This document shows positions 42,942 to 55,290 of a stretch of DNA of 64,000 bases, piece by piece. Where the stretch lies: contig VWZP01005656.1 of the NCBI GenBank assembly GCA_013396995.1, positions 296,908 to 360,907 of the forward strand, given 5' to 3'. A program made the translations under genes and the position numbers. The notes beneath the pieces were generated by a model that searched no databases, was not told the DNA's origin, and was given only the letters and a program-made list of their open reading frames with translations. The DNA is from Dicaeum eximium (lineage: Eukaryota > Chordata > Aves > Passeriformes > Dicaeidae). The stretch's first letter is position 1. The number at the start of each line of letters is the position of its first letter.

Positions 42942-43175
42942 GTTCACAGAATCCTCAGGGCTGGAAGGGACCCCTGGGGATCACCCAGTACAACCCCTCT
43001 GCCCAGGCAGGGTCACCTGGAGCAGGTGGCACAGGTGGGTTTGGGATGTCTCCAGAGAGGGAGACTCCACGCCCTTCCTGGGCAGCTCTTCCAGTGCTCT
43101 GCCACCCTTGGTGTAAAGAAATCCTCCCTCTCATTGAGGTGGAACTTCTTGTGGTTTGGTTTATGGCCACCACAA
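42942..43175 (-). mobile_element. CR1 LINE 3' fragment, third type
   Basis: 'ttcacagaatcctcagggct', 'acaacccctctgcccaggca', 'cttcctgggcagctcttcca', 'ctctgccacccttggtgtaa'. This CR1 end type differs from both main types in the window. Confidence 0.88.
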
Positions 43176-44265
43176 ATCACAAAAAAATGTTTGCTCCACA
43201 AAAAATCTTAGGTTTGTGGGGAACAAGCTTTACCTGCCTGGGGGCCACAGTGGCTGGGGCAGACAGACACATCCCATCAAGGACATTCCTCTCTCCCCAG
43301 CCCCTGGAGCACAGCAGAAGTATGCAGGCTTCTGTCCCTGCAGGATGCAGTGAATGCAGGGGGCTGCACTTCAGGGAAAGCTGTGGGAGCAGGAGGAGCC
43401 AGGCTCTGAAACACAAACCCCCTGTGAGACCTCCCCTGCTCACACATTCCTGACCAGCAGGTCCCTGTGCCCTGGGCCCTGTCCCTGGGCCTCTGGCAGC
43501 CCTGGAGGCTGTTCTGTCTCAGCTCATGAATTCCATGTTGGATTTGTGAGCGCTCAGAAGCCTTTGTGGGACTTGCAGCACATCTTGTAGCAAGGGCCTG
43601 GCTCCTGCTGGGGATGCCCTGTCTGAGAGCTCTGAGTGCTCTCAGGGATACAGGAGCAGAGATCATTTTAGAGATCATCTAAGCCAAGGGTTTCTAGGCT
43701 GGGAAATGAGGGAACCAGGCTTGGCCTGGCATCTCTGCCCAGCCAGGACCCTCTGAGAGGCTCATTTCTCACCATCTAGGGCCCTTGTACCATTCCAAGA
43801 CATTCCTTGTCACACCAGTTCCTTTCCAATACCACCCAACAGCTGAGCCAGAGCACACCTGGGACATCATCCTGTGTGACAGAGGCTGCAGGGAGCCAGA
43901 GGCTGCATTTTGGGATGAGGCTGGCCTGACTCCTTGATAAAAATGTTGAGTCTGCACCTGGCCCCATCCCTGCTCAGTCCCACAGGGCACTCCCAGCTCA
44001 GGCACACCCTGAGGAAGGACTGGAGAAGATAAATGTGTGAGCATTTCTCAGCATTTTAACATGAAGACAGCAGTGCTGAGTAGGCAGGAGTTCTGTTTGA
44101 TCTGTTTGATCTATTTAATTGCATTTTCCCCTTGCTTATACATCAGATTTTTCATATTTCTGCTTTCTCCTGCCTGTGCTGACCAGCCACGGAGATATTG
44201 CCACCCCCAGGGAGAACTGGGCCCCTCATTCCCATCACCCAGATCTGGCAGGAAAGGCAAAACCA
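43176..44265. other. Unique sequence, no gene seen
   Basis: No recognised exon or repeat. Confidence 0.4.
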
Positions 44266-44335
44266 GCTCAGAGAATCACAGAACCACAGAATGGGCCGGG
44301 CTGGAAGGGGCCCTAAAGACCACCAGCAGGAGAAG
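44266..44335 (-). mobile_element. CR1 LINE 3' tail
   Basis: 'gagaatcacagaaccacaga', 'gccgggctggaaggggccct'. A very short truncated end. Confidence 0.8.
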
Positions 44336-45639
44336 TCCTGTGGGGCCATGGAGTGCAAGCACCCCCCAGCACTGCTGTGCCCACCACTGTGGGGGCTCTG
44401 TGCTGAAGGAGGCTCCTGGTGCTCCTGCTCCTCATGCCTGGGCATCAGGGCAGCTCTGGCAGCACAGGGTGGTGCCTGCCAAGGATGTGCTCTGAACTTC
44501 CCACAAAGAGCACCCTCCAAAAGCTTTCCCTGCAAAAAAACCCCAACCCCAAACACATTATCCCCTTACTGCCCATGTTTGGGACAACAGAGAGCAGCTG
44601 CAGTTTGGAGTCATGGCTTGAGGCTCTTTAAATTAAAATAATCCAGTTTATGAAAAATTCTTATCAAAGGATACACCGTGTGTTTCAGTGCACCCCCAGC
44701 CCAGGGGTGACAATTGGAAGGCCCTCAGGAGGAGTTTCCTGTGCATCCCCAGGGTTAACCTCATCTGGCCACAGCTGGAAGGCAAAAAAGCAGTGTAACC
44801 TGTCCAGAAAGCTCTTTTTTTCTGCCCTGAAGCTGTGACAGCAGCTAGAAACCAGTGTTTAAACCCCTTACCACACAGAAGGTGGTAAGAGAGAGGTTTA
44901 GGGGCACAGGCATTTCAGGAGGGGACAAGGCCCCTCTGGGCATGGCATGTCCTGAACTCTGCAATTGTCCCCTGAGGCTCCATTGAGCTGAGAGTGCTGC
45001 TGATTGATTTTCTACAGTCAGCTCGATGCCTGAGCCATTCCTGTGCTTCAGAGGGTGGAAAGCAGAGCAGGGAGAGCCTGCAGGGCCAGGCTGACCACAG
45101 AGGCTGTGACAGGGCAGTGACAGGTATTTAACCACTCACCTTGGAGCAGAACCCAAGGAGCCACAGCTGCACCAGGAGCTCAGTGCTGGCAGCTGCAGAG
45201 CCCACCTGGGGCCTGCCTGAAGCTTTGCTCTCTCTGCCACACTCCCCACAGCAAAATGTCCCTGTGCACCTGCAGGGGACACCTGAGCTGGTGCCCCTCC
45301 TGCTGTGGCCCCACGCGTCACATCTGGGGTTTAGCTTTTCTTCCCCCATCTCATTTCCTTTCAGCATAACTTGTTTTAATCCTGCTGCCTGGCTCCCTGT
45401 GCTGGCATCCCTGGGGTGATGGAAATCTCCCAGGGAGGCTCTCAAAAACGGATGCAGTTTGGAGTCTTCAAACTGCTGCTGACTTTCAGGCTGTGCTGTG
45501 CTCCTTCCCTGCCTCCTCCTGCAGCTCTTTGCTCTGTCTGGCTGCCAGAGGCACAAATCAGACTTGCAAGAGTTCAGGGCTATTGCCCAGGTAATTATAT
45601 TTACTTTGGAGTCTGGCTCTGTTAGGACTGAGTGTAAAC

Positions 45640-45960
45640 CCAGGCTGCAGTAGGGTGGTCAGTGACTGTCCCTGCATGAATTTATTACTACTGTGAAGTG
45701 ACACTTTGTGCTGTTATCTGCTGTGGATTCAGCCTTTTAAATCATTCTGGAAACAGGACACATTTTGGCAGCTAAATCCTAATGGGTTCATTCCTTCTCC
45801 CACCATTTCACCATCTTCTCATACAGGTTTATAATTACAGATGAGATTTTGACAAGTCACATTCCCTATAATGGCAAATTTAAGCTCCCTGATGTGAATC
45901 AGAGGAAGCCACGATGATTTTGCAATGCATATTTATTAAGGGTAGTGGTGGCTGGAGTCA
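45640..45960. other. AT-rich block, candidate conserved non-coding element
   Basis: Non-repetitive and AT-richer than both flanks, with TTTATTACT, TATAATTACAG and TTTGCAATGCATATTTATTA motifs. No ORF. Candidate only. Confidence 0.28.
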
Positions 45961-46036
45961 CTTTCTCTCACCAGAGCTGCATTCTGTAATTTATCTGCTA
46001 CAAGGCCTGATTTTTAGTGAAAAAGAGATTTTACCC

Positions 46037-46051
46037 ACTCACACACACACA
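46037..46051. repeat. Short (CA)n run
   Basis: Seven or so CA units. Confidence 0.8.
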
Positions 46052-46150
46052 AAGCAGCATATCCCCTGTTGATACAGAAACACTCATTTTATGAGAATGC
46101 AGAAGACACCTGCCAGTGTCCAAGAGCTCCAGGGGCTCCAAGACCGGGAG

Positions 46151-46408
46151 AGGGACTTGGGACAAGGGATGGAGGGGCAGGACACAGGGAATGGCTTCTA
46201 CTGCCAGAGGGCAGGGATGGATGGGATATTGGGAAGGAATTGTTCCCTGTGAGGGTGGGCAGGCCCTGGCACAGGGTGCCCAGGATCCCCCTGGATCCCT
46301 GGCAGTGCCCAAGGCCAGGCTGGACAGGGCTTGGAGCAACCTGGGACAGTGGAAGGTGTCCCTGCCCATGGCAGGGGTGGCACTGGACAGGATTTAAGGT
46401 CCCTGTGA
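46151..46408 (+). mobile_element. CR1 LINE 3' fragment
   Basis: 'gggacttgggacaaggga', 'ttgttccctgtgagggtggg', 'ccaaggccaggctggacagg', 'ggaaggtgtccctgcccatg', with the tail cut at 'aaggtccctgtgaacc'. Confidence 0.93.
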
Positions 46409-47860
46409 ACCAGCCCCTAGGACCTGCCAGCCTCTCCTCCCTCACAGCCACATCCCCACAGCTGTTTCAGCACCTCTGCAGACTCTCACATCTGGAAATC
46501 CCACAGGATCCTTCCCTGGCTGCACCAAACCCAGCACGAACCTTTTACCTGTACAGAGATGTCTGATGTGTGTAACAACATTTGGACACCTCTTCAATGC
46601 CTCTTTTGGCCAAATTTCTGCTTTGGTGCCTGAATCACACCAAATCCTTCTGCTCCTCAAACCAGGGCAGCTCTCTGAAGAGACTCAACCAACAGAGGCC
46701 TTTACACCAGTCCAGACCAATGTCATGGGGAAAAATTTAAAAAATTATGGCTAAATTCAGAAGAAAAAAAATGAAATTGCAGCTTTTGGCGTGTCCCTGC
46801 ACCCTGACAATTCCTGCCCTGGATCAATCAAAGTCAAGAATACCCTAGGAGTCACATTCCTTATGAAAATAGTGATAATTTCCCTTCCCCAATGTTTTCC
46901 AGGTTGCAAGCCCTGCACTCCCATTATGGCAAAGATCTCACATTTGTACATTTGCCTGTATTCTGTTTTCTTCTAAAGGAGTTTTTTATCTGCATTTTAT
47001 CCAGCTGAATGAAAATGGAAATGACCTGCTCAGCTCAGGCAGGGACAGCCCACGGCTGGGCCGCAGTGTCCAAGTGCCACATTCCCATCCAGGGAATGGA
47101 ATGGCTGCATTTAGGGGGTTTTCAGTGGCAGATTAATATTTCAGCAAAGCTTTCCTGACTCTTGCTCTAGGAGAGAAATCCAACTCTTCCAAACACAGAC
47201 CAGCCTAGGGTGCTGGGGCACAGCTCTAGGGAAAGGGAGGATCACTCTTCCTTGTCACCATTTGTCCCAAAAGGGGTTTTGCTGACACAAAAAAGGGAAA
47301 AATTAGCCAGGGAGACTTTAGGAACCGCAGAACTCCCAGCACTGTGCCTGAACTGTTCATCTACCTTGCTCCTGGCCATGCTGACAGGCTCCAGCTCATC
47401 CACAGGAATCATTTATGAGAAATAAATACGTGCATATGTAAATTCTACATCCTCTGCAGCATTTTTACAGGGATAAGGACGTGACAACAGCAGTTAAGCA
47501 CCAGGCTGCCTAGAAGTGGTCTCCCTCTGGTCACAGGGAGGATTTGCAGACAGGCAGCTTTAATACCTGCCAGGGCTGGGGTTTAGCACCCCTAGGACCC
47601 CACAGAGCAGCATGAACTGCCTTCAGCAGTGCAGCTCTGCACCTCTGCCACTGTGTGCAGGCAGCTGCTGCACCCTCCCTGCAGATCCCAATGAAGTTTT
47701 CAATTCCTCTGGACATGCTGGAGCCAGACAAGGTCCTGGTGCTTCAGCACACGTGGAGCTGCTTCCCTGCAGCTGGGAAAGGTGCTGGGGGAGGTGGGAG
47801 GGTTTAATGGGATCATCACTAAAAACTCTAAAAAGGGTTTTAGAAATCAAGGCTTAAAAA
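46409..47860. other. Unique sequence, no gene seen
   Basis: No recognised exon or repeat. 46730-47000 is AT-richer. Confidence 0.4.
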
Positions 47861-47999
47861 TTCCAAGTGTCCAAGGCCAGGCTGGACGGGGCTTGGAGCA
47901 GCCTGGGATTGTGGAAGGTGTCCCTGCCATGGCAGGTGAGGTGGAACAAGGGTGAGCTTTAAAGTCCTTCACAACCCAAACCATTCTGTGATCCTGTGG
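47861..47999 (+). mobile_element. CR1 LINE 3' tail
   Basis: 'gtgtccaaggccaggctgga', 'ggaaggtgtccctgccatgg', 'cacaacccaaaccattctgt'. Confidence 0.93.
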
Positions 48000-49256
48000 A
48001 CTTGTAGAAACTCGGATATAAGTTGAAAAACTTGTTCTTTCACTCTCTACTTTGTTTGTGGTGAGCCTGTCCCAAGCTTTTCCCAGCAACAGGAAAAATC
48101 AAGTTTATCATCACAAAGCAAAGTGCAAAGAAAATGGCAGGACTCACAGTAAAATCAAGGAAAATTTTGGTTTAGATATTTGGTTTGATAGATGAGCAAA
48201 GAAAAAGTAGTGGTCTCTTTCATCCATATGTACCTCAGTGTAAACCATTAACTCTTGTATTTTACTTATAGACCACAAGGTTGATATTTTCAGGGAAACC
48301 AGGAACAAACCCAGCTCAGGACATTCTGTGGTTCTGGGAAATATAGTCTCACTTGCTTTATACTCTGAAAATCAGGCCACTGAAGGTACCTTCAGTTAAC
48401 AGCTGAGAATGGGACTGTCTACTCCATCAGGGTAAAAATCCTTGTCTGGGATTTCGGTGAGAGGGGAGGGTTTGGTGCTGCCTGGCTCTCCAGACCCACC
48501 TTGGCTCGTTTGCTTCTTCAGCCCAGCTCTGAATTCAGCTTTTCCTGCCTGCTCTGCTTCCCTGTCCCTGCTGCCAGCAGCTGTCCCTGCCCTGGGTGCT
48601 CTGAGGATTCCTGAGGGAGGGAAATCATCCCTGTCCTCCTCTGGAGCCTGTCCTTCACATCCCCACAAACTTTGCCTGATCTGGGGTTTACCTTGGGTTC
48701 CTCCTGGCCTGGAATCCTGCCAGAGGATTTTGTGCTGCTTTATGGGATTTGTAAATCCATTGCAGGGGGAAAAGATGTAACTATTGTTGTGGCCTTACAA
48801 AGGAGCCAGGTGTTGTGAGGACAGCTCACAATTAAAACAAGCAGCTTCTCAGTCCGGGTTCCAGGGGGAAGGTTTACAGGCAGGTTTTACAAGTCCAGTG
48901 TGAGATGCAGGATGAGACCTCCAGCACAAAGTTTTCTGCTCTAAACTCCAAACTAATCACAGCTGACAAGATGATTGACTAAATAATCCTCTCTTGTTTT
49001 CTTTTTCTCCTACAAATGATCTGCATCTCTGCATTTTCGCTCTGCCCATCAGAGCTGCTGCAGCAACAGCCAGAGCTGCTGTCCCAGCCCTGCTGTCAGT
49101 GCCAGGCACAGCCTGAGGTGACCCCCCAGTCCCCCAGAGTGGCTCTGCACTGGGAGGGACCCAGCTGTGCTGCCTTCTTCATTTGCAGCTTTCCAAAGCA
49201 ATCGCATTAACGCCATCCCCAGCGTCCCTCTTTTCCAGCCTGTTCCTCATTTCCAC
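48000..49256. other. Unique sequence, no gene seen
   Basis: AT-rich at 48000-48380, GC-rich after. No recognised exon. Confidence 0.4.
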
Positions 49257-49846
49257 AGAATCACAGGATCCCAGAATGGTCTGGGTTGGAAGGGACCTCA
49301 AAAATCATAATCATTCCACCCCCTGCCATGGACAAGGACACCTTCCATTGTCCCAGGGTGCTCCAAGCCCCATCCAACCTTGCCTTGGGCACTGCCAGGG
49401 ATCCAGGGGCAGCCACAGCTGCTCTGGGCACCCTGTGCCAGGGCCTCTCCACCCTCACAGGGAACAATTCCTTCCCAATATCCCAATCCAAACCTATTCT
49501 CACTCAGTTTGAAGTAATTTCCCCTTGTCCTGGCACTCCAGGCCCTTGGAAATTGCCTTTCTTCATCTTTCTTGCAGGCTCCCTTCAGGAACTGGAAGGC
49601 CACATTTAGGTCACCCTGAAGCTTTTTCTTCTCCAGGCTGAACATTCCCATCTCTCCCAGCCTTTCCTCCCAGCAGAGCTGCTCCATCCCTCTGATCCCC
49701 CTGGTGCCTCCCCTGGCCTGGCTCCAGCAGCTCCAGGTCCCTCCTGTGCTGGGAATTCCCCAGGGCTGGGGCACTCTGCAGGTGGGGTCTCACCTGAGCA
49801 CAGGGGCAGAACCCCCTGTCCTGCTGCCCACTGGGCAGGAGTCACC
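49257..49846 (-). mobile_element. CR1 LINE 3' fragment, ~590 bp
   Basis: Starts with the tail 'cagaatcacaggatcccaga', then 'ccaccccctgccatggacaa', 'ccctgtgccagggcctctcc', 'ggaactggaaggccacattt', 'ctccaggtccctcctgtgct', 'ggtggggtctcacctgagca'. One of the longest single uninterrupted CR1 pieces here. Confidence 0.94.
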
Positions 49847-51904
49847 ATCAATCCAAAGCCCAAGCTTACTGCTTTGGAGGGTACAGACAGCTTAGGGGTT
49901 AAATATAATTCTGGCCCTGCAGAGCCTTATTCCCAACTGGAGATTTTAGGACTTTTTCCCTCTTACATCCCCCTGGGGGCAGCTGACACCGCCAGAGCAG
50001 CAGTTCAGAGCTCTGGCAAAGCTCTCTCCAAAATGGGTCACTGTCTCAAAGAGTGAACATGGAGCTGTTTGCTGCTCTTACAGGACAAGGACATTTGTGT
50101 TTTTACACAGCTGGGAATAAGATATGAAGGGTACCAGAGCTTAGGTGTCAATGCTCCTTCCCAGGTCTGCAGGCTGTAGTGTGGAATTTTGTGGGGAAGG
50201 AGAAAAAAAATCCTCTGAGATGGGCATTGGAGAGAGAGATGTGAGGAAGAAAGGCACACACACTGAGAAGGGAGCTCAGAGAGGGGGGAAAAGCTCCAGG
50301 AGAACAAAAAGAACATTTGGGAAAGGCACCTCGGTGATAAACACATTAAAATCAGGGATTTCTGCTCTGTTGTGCCCATCTGGGAATGGCCCCTTGGAGC
50401 AGGGACCCAAAGCCTCCCTGTGGGGGTAACTCCCATGGCTGCTGTCCCCCCAGAGGGGTGGACACACCTCTGCTGGCCCTGGCAGAGGGGACACTGCTCT
50501 CCAGGCTGGCAGCAGTGCCATGGCTCCATGGAATTGCTTTTCAAGGATGCACCAGAGCAATAGGCTTAGACCCAGGGAGCTGGGTGATGTGGGAGAAGCT
50601 GAAAGGGAGAATCCTGAAATGCTGAACGTGGGACAGACCAAGGGGCAGCCCCAAGGTCACGTCCAGAGGGAGGAGGGTCCATGAGTTCACCAGCAGCTCC
50701 AGTTTGGTGGGGCCATGTCCATAACTGCACCCTGGAGGCAGCACAGCCCTTCCCAGGCATCTGCCCAGCCCTGAGCAGCACCAGCCAGGGTGATATCTAC
50801 TGATAATCACCCCTGAGATGTACAAAACCGGGGTAAAATAGGGGCTCTGAGGGGCCAAGTCCAGTTTCTAGCAGATCCCAGACCCACTTGCTCCTCCCTT
50901 TCCACCAGAGCCCAGAGCTGGCCATGGGCAGGAGCTCTGGGAGGTCCCCAAAGGTTTCTGCTCCCCATTTCATCCAGGACAGACACAGCCCTCGAGAGGA
51001 AGAGCCTGGCAGAGGCCCCAGAGCCTTCCTGCCAGGTCTCCCCTCCTCTGCATTAAGATCCAGGTTCAGGGACTGACAAATGTGCTGAAGTCACTGCTAA
51101 CCCAGACTGTTTCTGCAGCCTAATGGCAGCTGGTTCCTGCCAAGACTCCAGGTAAAACTGAGCTCATTCTGTGGTTAGGAAGACAACCAAGAGCTAAAAA
51201 TGAAGAGGGTGATGGGCAGATGCACGACTGTCACAACAGAAACAGATCCTTGCAGCCCCTCCCCTCCCTCAGAGCAGAGCTGGGACTGGGAATGGAAATC
51301 TGGCTCTCCCCTGTTCCCATTTAGGAACTTTATTTTAAATCAAGCCGAGGAAAAATTGGAATTTCTGCAGAATTGTTGACATTTTCCAGGGAATACAGAG
51401 CTTGGAAAGGTTCCAGTTTCAGTTGCTGGTGGAGATAACTTGGTGGGGCTCATACCAGGCTGGGAAGTTCCACCCTCAGGGGGAAGAAGTTCAGAGTTTG
51501 TTGCCATTAAGCCCAGAGCCAGATAAAACATTTGGTTGCAAACCCAAGGGTTTCTAATGCCTATTTTATTTTTTTTTTTCGTCATGCTAAGAACAGCTGC
51601 TCCTCAGAGCTTCCCAAAGATACTCCAGGGACAGCACCTGGCAGAGTGTCACTCGTGCCACGTGTGCAGCTGAGCCTGGCAGGGCTCTGGGGAGCAGAAA
51701 TCTGCACTGGGGGAGGGCTCCAGCCTCCCCATTCCCTGCAGAAGTTCTCCAGGTCTGTTCATCCTTCCACAGAGAGGTTAAAAGAGGGGTGTAAAAGCAA
51801 GCCCCAAACTGTTTTGTTTGTTTGTGCAATTTTGGGTGCCCAGTGAGAAGCAGTCCCTGTCTCATGGATGGGAGAGTGCCTGGCATCCCCAGGAATCAGT
51901 CAGG
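49847..51904. other. Unique sequence, no gene seen
   Basis: No recognised exon or transposon. Confidence 0.4.
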
Positions 51905-51972
51905 AGTCCCAGAGTTCCAGAAAGGATGGGAGGGATCTCAAAGCCCATCTCATCCCAACCCTTCCTCTAGAC
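51905..51972 (-). mobile_element. CR1 3' tail left of an inserted LTR
   Basis: 'gttccagaaaggatgggagg', 'gatctcaaagcccatctcat', 'cccaaccc' read as a CR1 end in reverse. The LTR begins immediately after. Confidence 0.6.
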
Positions 51973-52095
51973 TGTCGGGTTGTTTTTTTTTTGATCCCGA
52001 CAAGAGAGGGAACCCAACCCCCTGGGCCCTTTGGAGGGGGTTCCCCTGCTGAGTTCTTTTCCAAGGATGAAGAACGTGCAGGACTCTCTTTCTCT

Positions 52096-52105
52096 NNNNN
52101 NNNNN
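52096..52105. other. Assembly gap (10 N) inside LTR
   Basis: Placeholder gap; comparison with copy A indicates roughly 200 bp is absent. Confidence 0.95.
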
Positions 52106-52275
52106 CTTACTCTAACCAATAACTTTGTGCCACCAGTGCTACAGAAAATGGAGCTGAAGAGGGACAAGAAGGAAGAAGGGACAACACCCAAAATCCTCCA
52201 TCTTGTCTCCTATTCACTCTCATATTAAAATCCTAAAACCCTAAATTCTTCACTCTGTGATACACTCTGTGAAAA

Positions 52276-52322
<47 letters not shown>
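52276..52322. repeat. (ACT)n microsatellite in LTR copy B
   Basis: 47 bp, reverse complement of the TAG array in copy A and of the same length. Confidence 0.97.
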
Positions 52323-52469
52323 ATATCACTACCTGTGTGCTCTAACTCATCCCAAAGTTTTAGCAATTTTTCCCAGGGTCGGAGGTTAAAAGCAGTGTTC
52401 TGCTGAGGGTCAGAGTTTCTTAAAACAGGCAGAGAGACATTCTCTGTGCCCTGGATTCCAACACCAGAC

Positions 52470-52560
52470 AGAAGCCAGAAGGTGCCCTCTGAGCCTCCTT
52501 TTCTCCAGGCTGAGCTCCAAGCCCTGTCCAGCCTGCCCTAGAATCCCAAATGCTTTTGGA
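52470..52560 (-). mobile_element. CR1 fragment right of the inserted LTR
   Basis: 'gagcctccttttctccaggc' and 'aagccctgtccagcctg' match CR1 in reverse. It probably belongs to the copy whose tail lies at 51905-51972, with internal sequence lost. Confidence 0.6.
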
Positions 52561-52659
52561 AAAATCCCCCACACTGTGAGAGTCACTCCAGCTCCCACTT
52601 GTGTGAGCAAAGTCTTCCAGGCTCTTCAGGATCTGGAGAGAGAAGGATTCCTTCTTCCT

Positions 52660-52960
52660 TTAGCAGAGAATCAACATTTTGTTCTCGGTGCTCTTTTTAT
52701 TTTAGAAACCCTGCTTGATAAATTACTAGAGGGGCTCATTAACTGCAAAGATTTGTCAGTTTTCCCAAAGCAATCAGGGTGTTAGTTAGACCAAAGGAGC
52801 AAATGGGAAACTGAACGGGAAGCCAAGCACAGCCCCATTAATCCTGGGTTATGGATCGACATTTGTCAACTCTATTGAAGTCTGTTGTACCAAATAGAGC
52901 CCAGGAGACCACTCAATTACTTTATCTCTGAGCAATTAGGATCCTGCTCTTTCAGGTCAA
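52660..52960. other. AT-rich block, candidate conserved non-coding element
   Basis: Repeat-free, with motifs such as GATAAATTAC, CATTAATCC, GCAATTAGG and TCAATTAC in 300 bp. No ORF. Candidate only. Confidence 0.3.
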
Positions 52961-55290
52961 TCTGTTAGCACAGAGGAAAAAAAAAATTTGGATACAAGAT
53001 TAACAGTAGAAAATCCACTGCCTTGAGTTGTGGGGTCTTTTAGAGGGAAAAAAAATCCCAGCCAGATTTTCCCTTCGAAATGCTGGCTTTGAGAAGTCAA
53101 GTTCACTGAATTCAGCATCAGCAAGGGGCTCCCAATATTGCTGTGTCCCCCAGGATCCCCCTCTCCATCTCTTCCCAAGCGTTTCTGTGTTTGCCAGGTG
53201 ACTGCAGAGGGATCAATCCATTCTTGGGGCCAAAACTCACCCAGGGCTGGCTGTGCACTCTGCACTGGGACATGTCCAGCACAGCCACATTGAAGTGGCT
53301 CTTGTGCCACATAAGCAAAGCCCTGTCAAGGTTTAGGCTGGGAAAACCAGGAGCCACTTTTAGCTCTTCCTTAGTGCGAGGGAGGGATTGTTAGAGAAGA
53401 AAAGGAATTTTTAGGGCACATGTCCATTTTTCTGTAGCTCATAATTCACTTTCAGAAGACACAGCTATCAGGAGATGCACAAGTTTGGAGGAGTTTTAAA
53501 AGGGTGCAGAAATTTATAGAATTTATAACTGAGTTATAAATGTCCAATACTCAGGGACACTCGGCTTTAACTTGAAAAGCTGCAGCTTCTGCTTCTGACC
53601 TTAACTAAGGCCCAGGTGTGTGGAGAGAGGTCCTTTAAAGCAGGAATACCTGGGATAAAAGATGCTGCCTCTCCCTGAACGCCTTCCCTTCACACCCTCA
53701 TGCTCAGAGTGACTGTGGCACGTGGGAGAACTTGGAAAATGAAGCTGAGTCCACATGAGGACCCAGAGGTGTCACTGCACCCAGTGCCCCTCTCCTGAGC
53801 TGCTCTCACCCAGCCCATCTGAGCCCAGGCAGGACTTCAGGCACCAGCTGCCAGCTCCTGGGTGGTGGATGGAGCCCAGGGGACACCTGGAATGTCACAG
53901 CTCCGTTCCCTGGCTGCTCTGGGAGGGCTGCTGGGGTTACACAGAGCTGTAGGCAGGAGCTGCCACACAGAAGGGACCCTCCTCTACATGTGCAGCCTGG
54001 TTCGGTCATTCCATGAGTGTCTGTTGAAGGATTCTCTTTTCATGTCAAGTAGAGATGCTGGAGAATGGGAATGGCAAAATCTTGGATCTGGGGCTGCTTC
54101 GTAGGGCTCTTGAGATAACTGAAATGTTGGTCTACAAAAAATGGCAGGGAATGAGCTACAGGAAACAGGATAACCAAATTATTTCCTCCAGGGTCAGGCT
54201 GCTGTTTGACTCATTGAAGACTAGAGAGATGGAAAGAGGCTCCAAAAAGCCCCCAAAAAGCCAAAAATCCTATGATAAATGGCTTTCAATGAATGATTCC
54301 ACCTCTTTGTAGAGCTTTTCTTTGCTATTTTAGAAGATGGAAATCATATATTGGGATTAATTTAACCAGTGAGTCAGGTTTGGTGATTTAAATCACTCGC
54401 TCCCCCCTCCTCTATCATTTCTGCAAACTCAATTCTTTTTTTTTCTGTTCGTGAATCATCCCTGGTTTCCAAAATTCCATCCCTCACTCTCAGCTGTTGA
54501 ATTAGCAGAGTGGATGGATGTGTTTTCTCCTCTGCACTGTTGACTCACTGCTCTTTGTTCAGAAAAGGCAGCCTGACCATTAGGCTTGAGCTGCTGGCAG
54601 GGGGGTTTCAAGAGGAGGAAAATGAGCTGAGCCTGTGCAGCTGGGTCACTGAGACCTGTGCTCCTCCTGTTCCAGCTGCAGGGATTTCATCAGAGCCACC
54701 CCTGGCAGCTCACTGGGGTTGCAGTGGTGCTTTCAGCCATTAATGCCACTCCATGGAAGAGTTGGCTGTAAATTTATTTTATTTCCCCTTTACAGATAGG
54801 GAGCTGAGACCGAGGGAGAGTTTCTGACTCACAGGAGGGCTGTGTAAGCCCAGATATCACAGGCAGGATGTCTGGGCACCCACTGAGCCCTGTGTCCTGG
54901 AACAGGGGGGGATGGCCCCACAGAGGGCTTGGCATGGATGTGCAGGGGACAGGAAGGGCTGAGGTGGGGACAGGGACACAAAGAAAGCTCTGCTGGTGTT
55001 CAGGAGGGGCCTGGGAGTCCTCTTGGCTTGCAACTCCCATCTCCCCGTGCCCAGGAGCACCAGGAGGGCTGCACTGGATGGCTGAGCAAATGTTTGGAGA
55101 TGTTTGTTGGCTCAGAAAATCACAGAAACACCAAATCCTGCTCCTGTTTGCTAAGACTCTTGTCTGTAGGTTCTGCCTAAACTTGGAACACTTCACTGCT
55201 GGTGGGAAACAGCTCCAGTCTGCTGGGAATGGGCATGTGAGGCACCCTTTGTGCTGCTGTAAGGAGAACAACTCCAAAATTAACTCAAAG
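52961..55290. other. Unique sequence, no gene seen
   Basis: GC-rich parts (53150-53400, 53700-54010, 54550-55080) with chance open frames. No recognised exon or transposon. Confidence 0.4.

Larger units (their letters stand above)
44336..46135. other. Unique sequence, no gene seen
   Basis: 44340-45620 is GC-rich with chance open frames. A minus-strand donor-like AAG|GTGAGT lies near 45139, but no partner exon is recognised. Confidence 0.4.
51973..52463 (-). mobile_element. Solo LTR, family copy B, with internal 10-N gap
   Basis: Minus-strand relative of copy A: 5' end TGTTGGAATCC at 52463, 3' end ...AACCCGACA at 51973. The near-perfect 6-bp target-site duplication is CTAGAC (51967-51972) versus CCAGAC (52464-52469). 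It carries the same 47-bp triplet array (52276-52322). Compared with copy A, about 220 bp including the polyadenylation signal is missing at the 10-N gap. Confidence 0.92.

Noticed and set aside
45128..45556. Minus-strand open frame ending near an AAG|GTGAGT donor
   Set aside because: One good donor alone occurs often by chance; no acceptor, partner exon or known protein.
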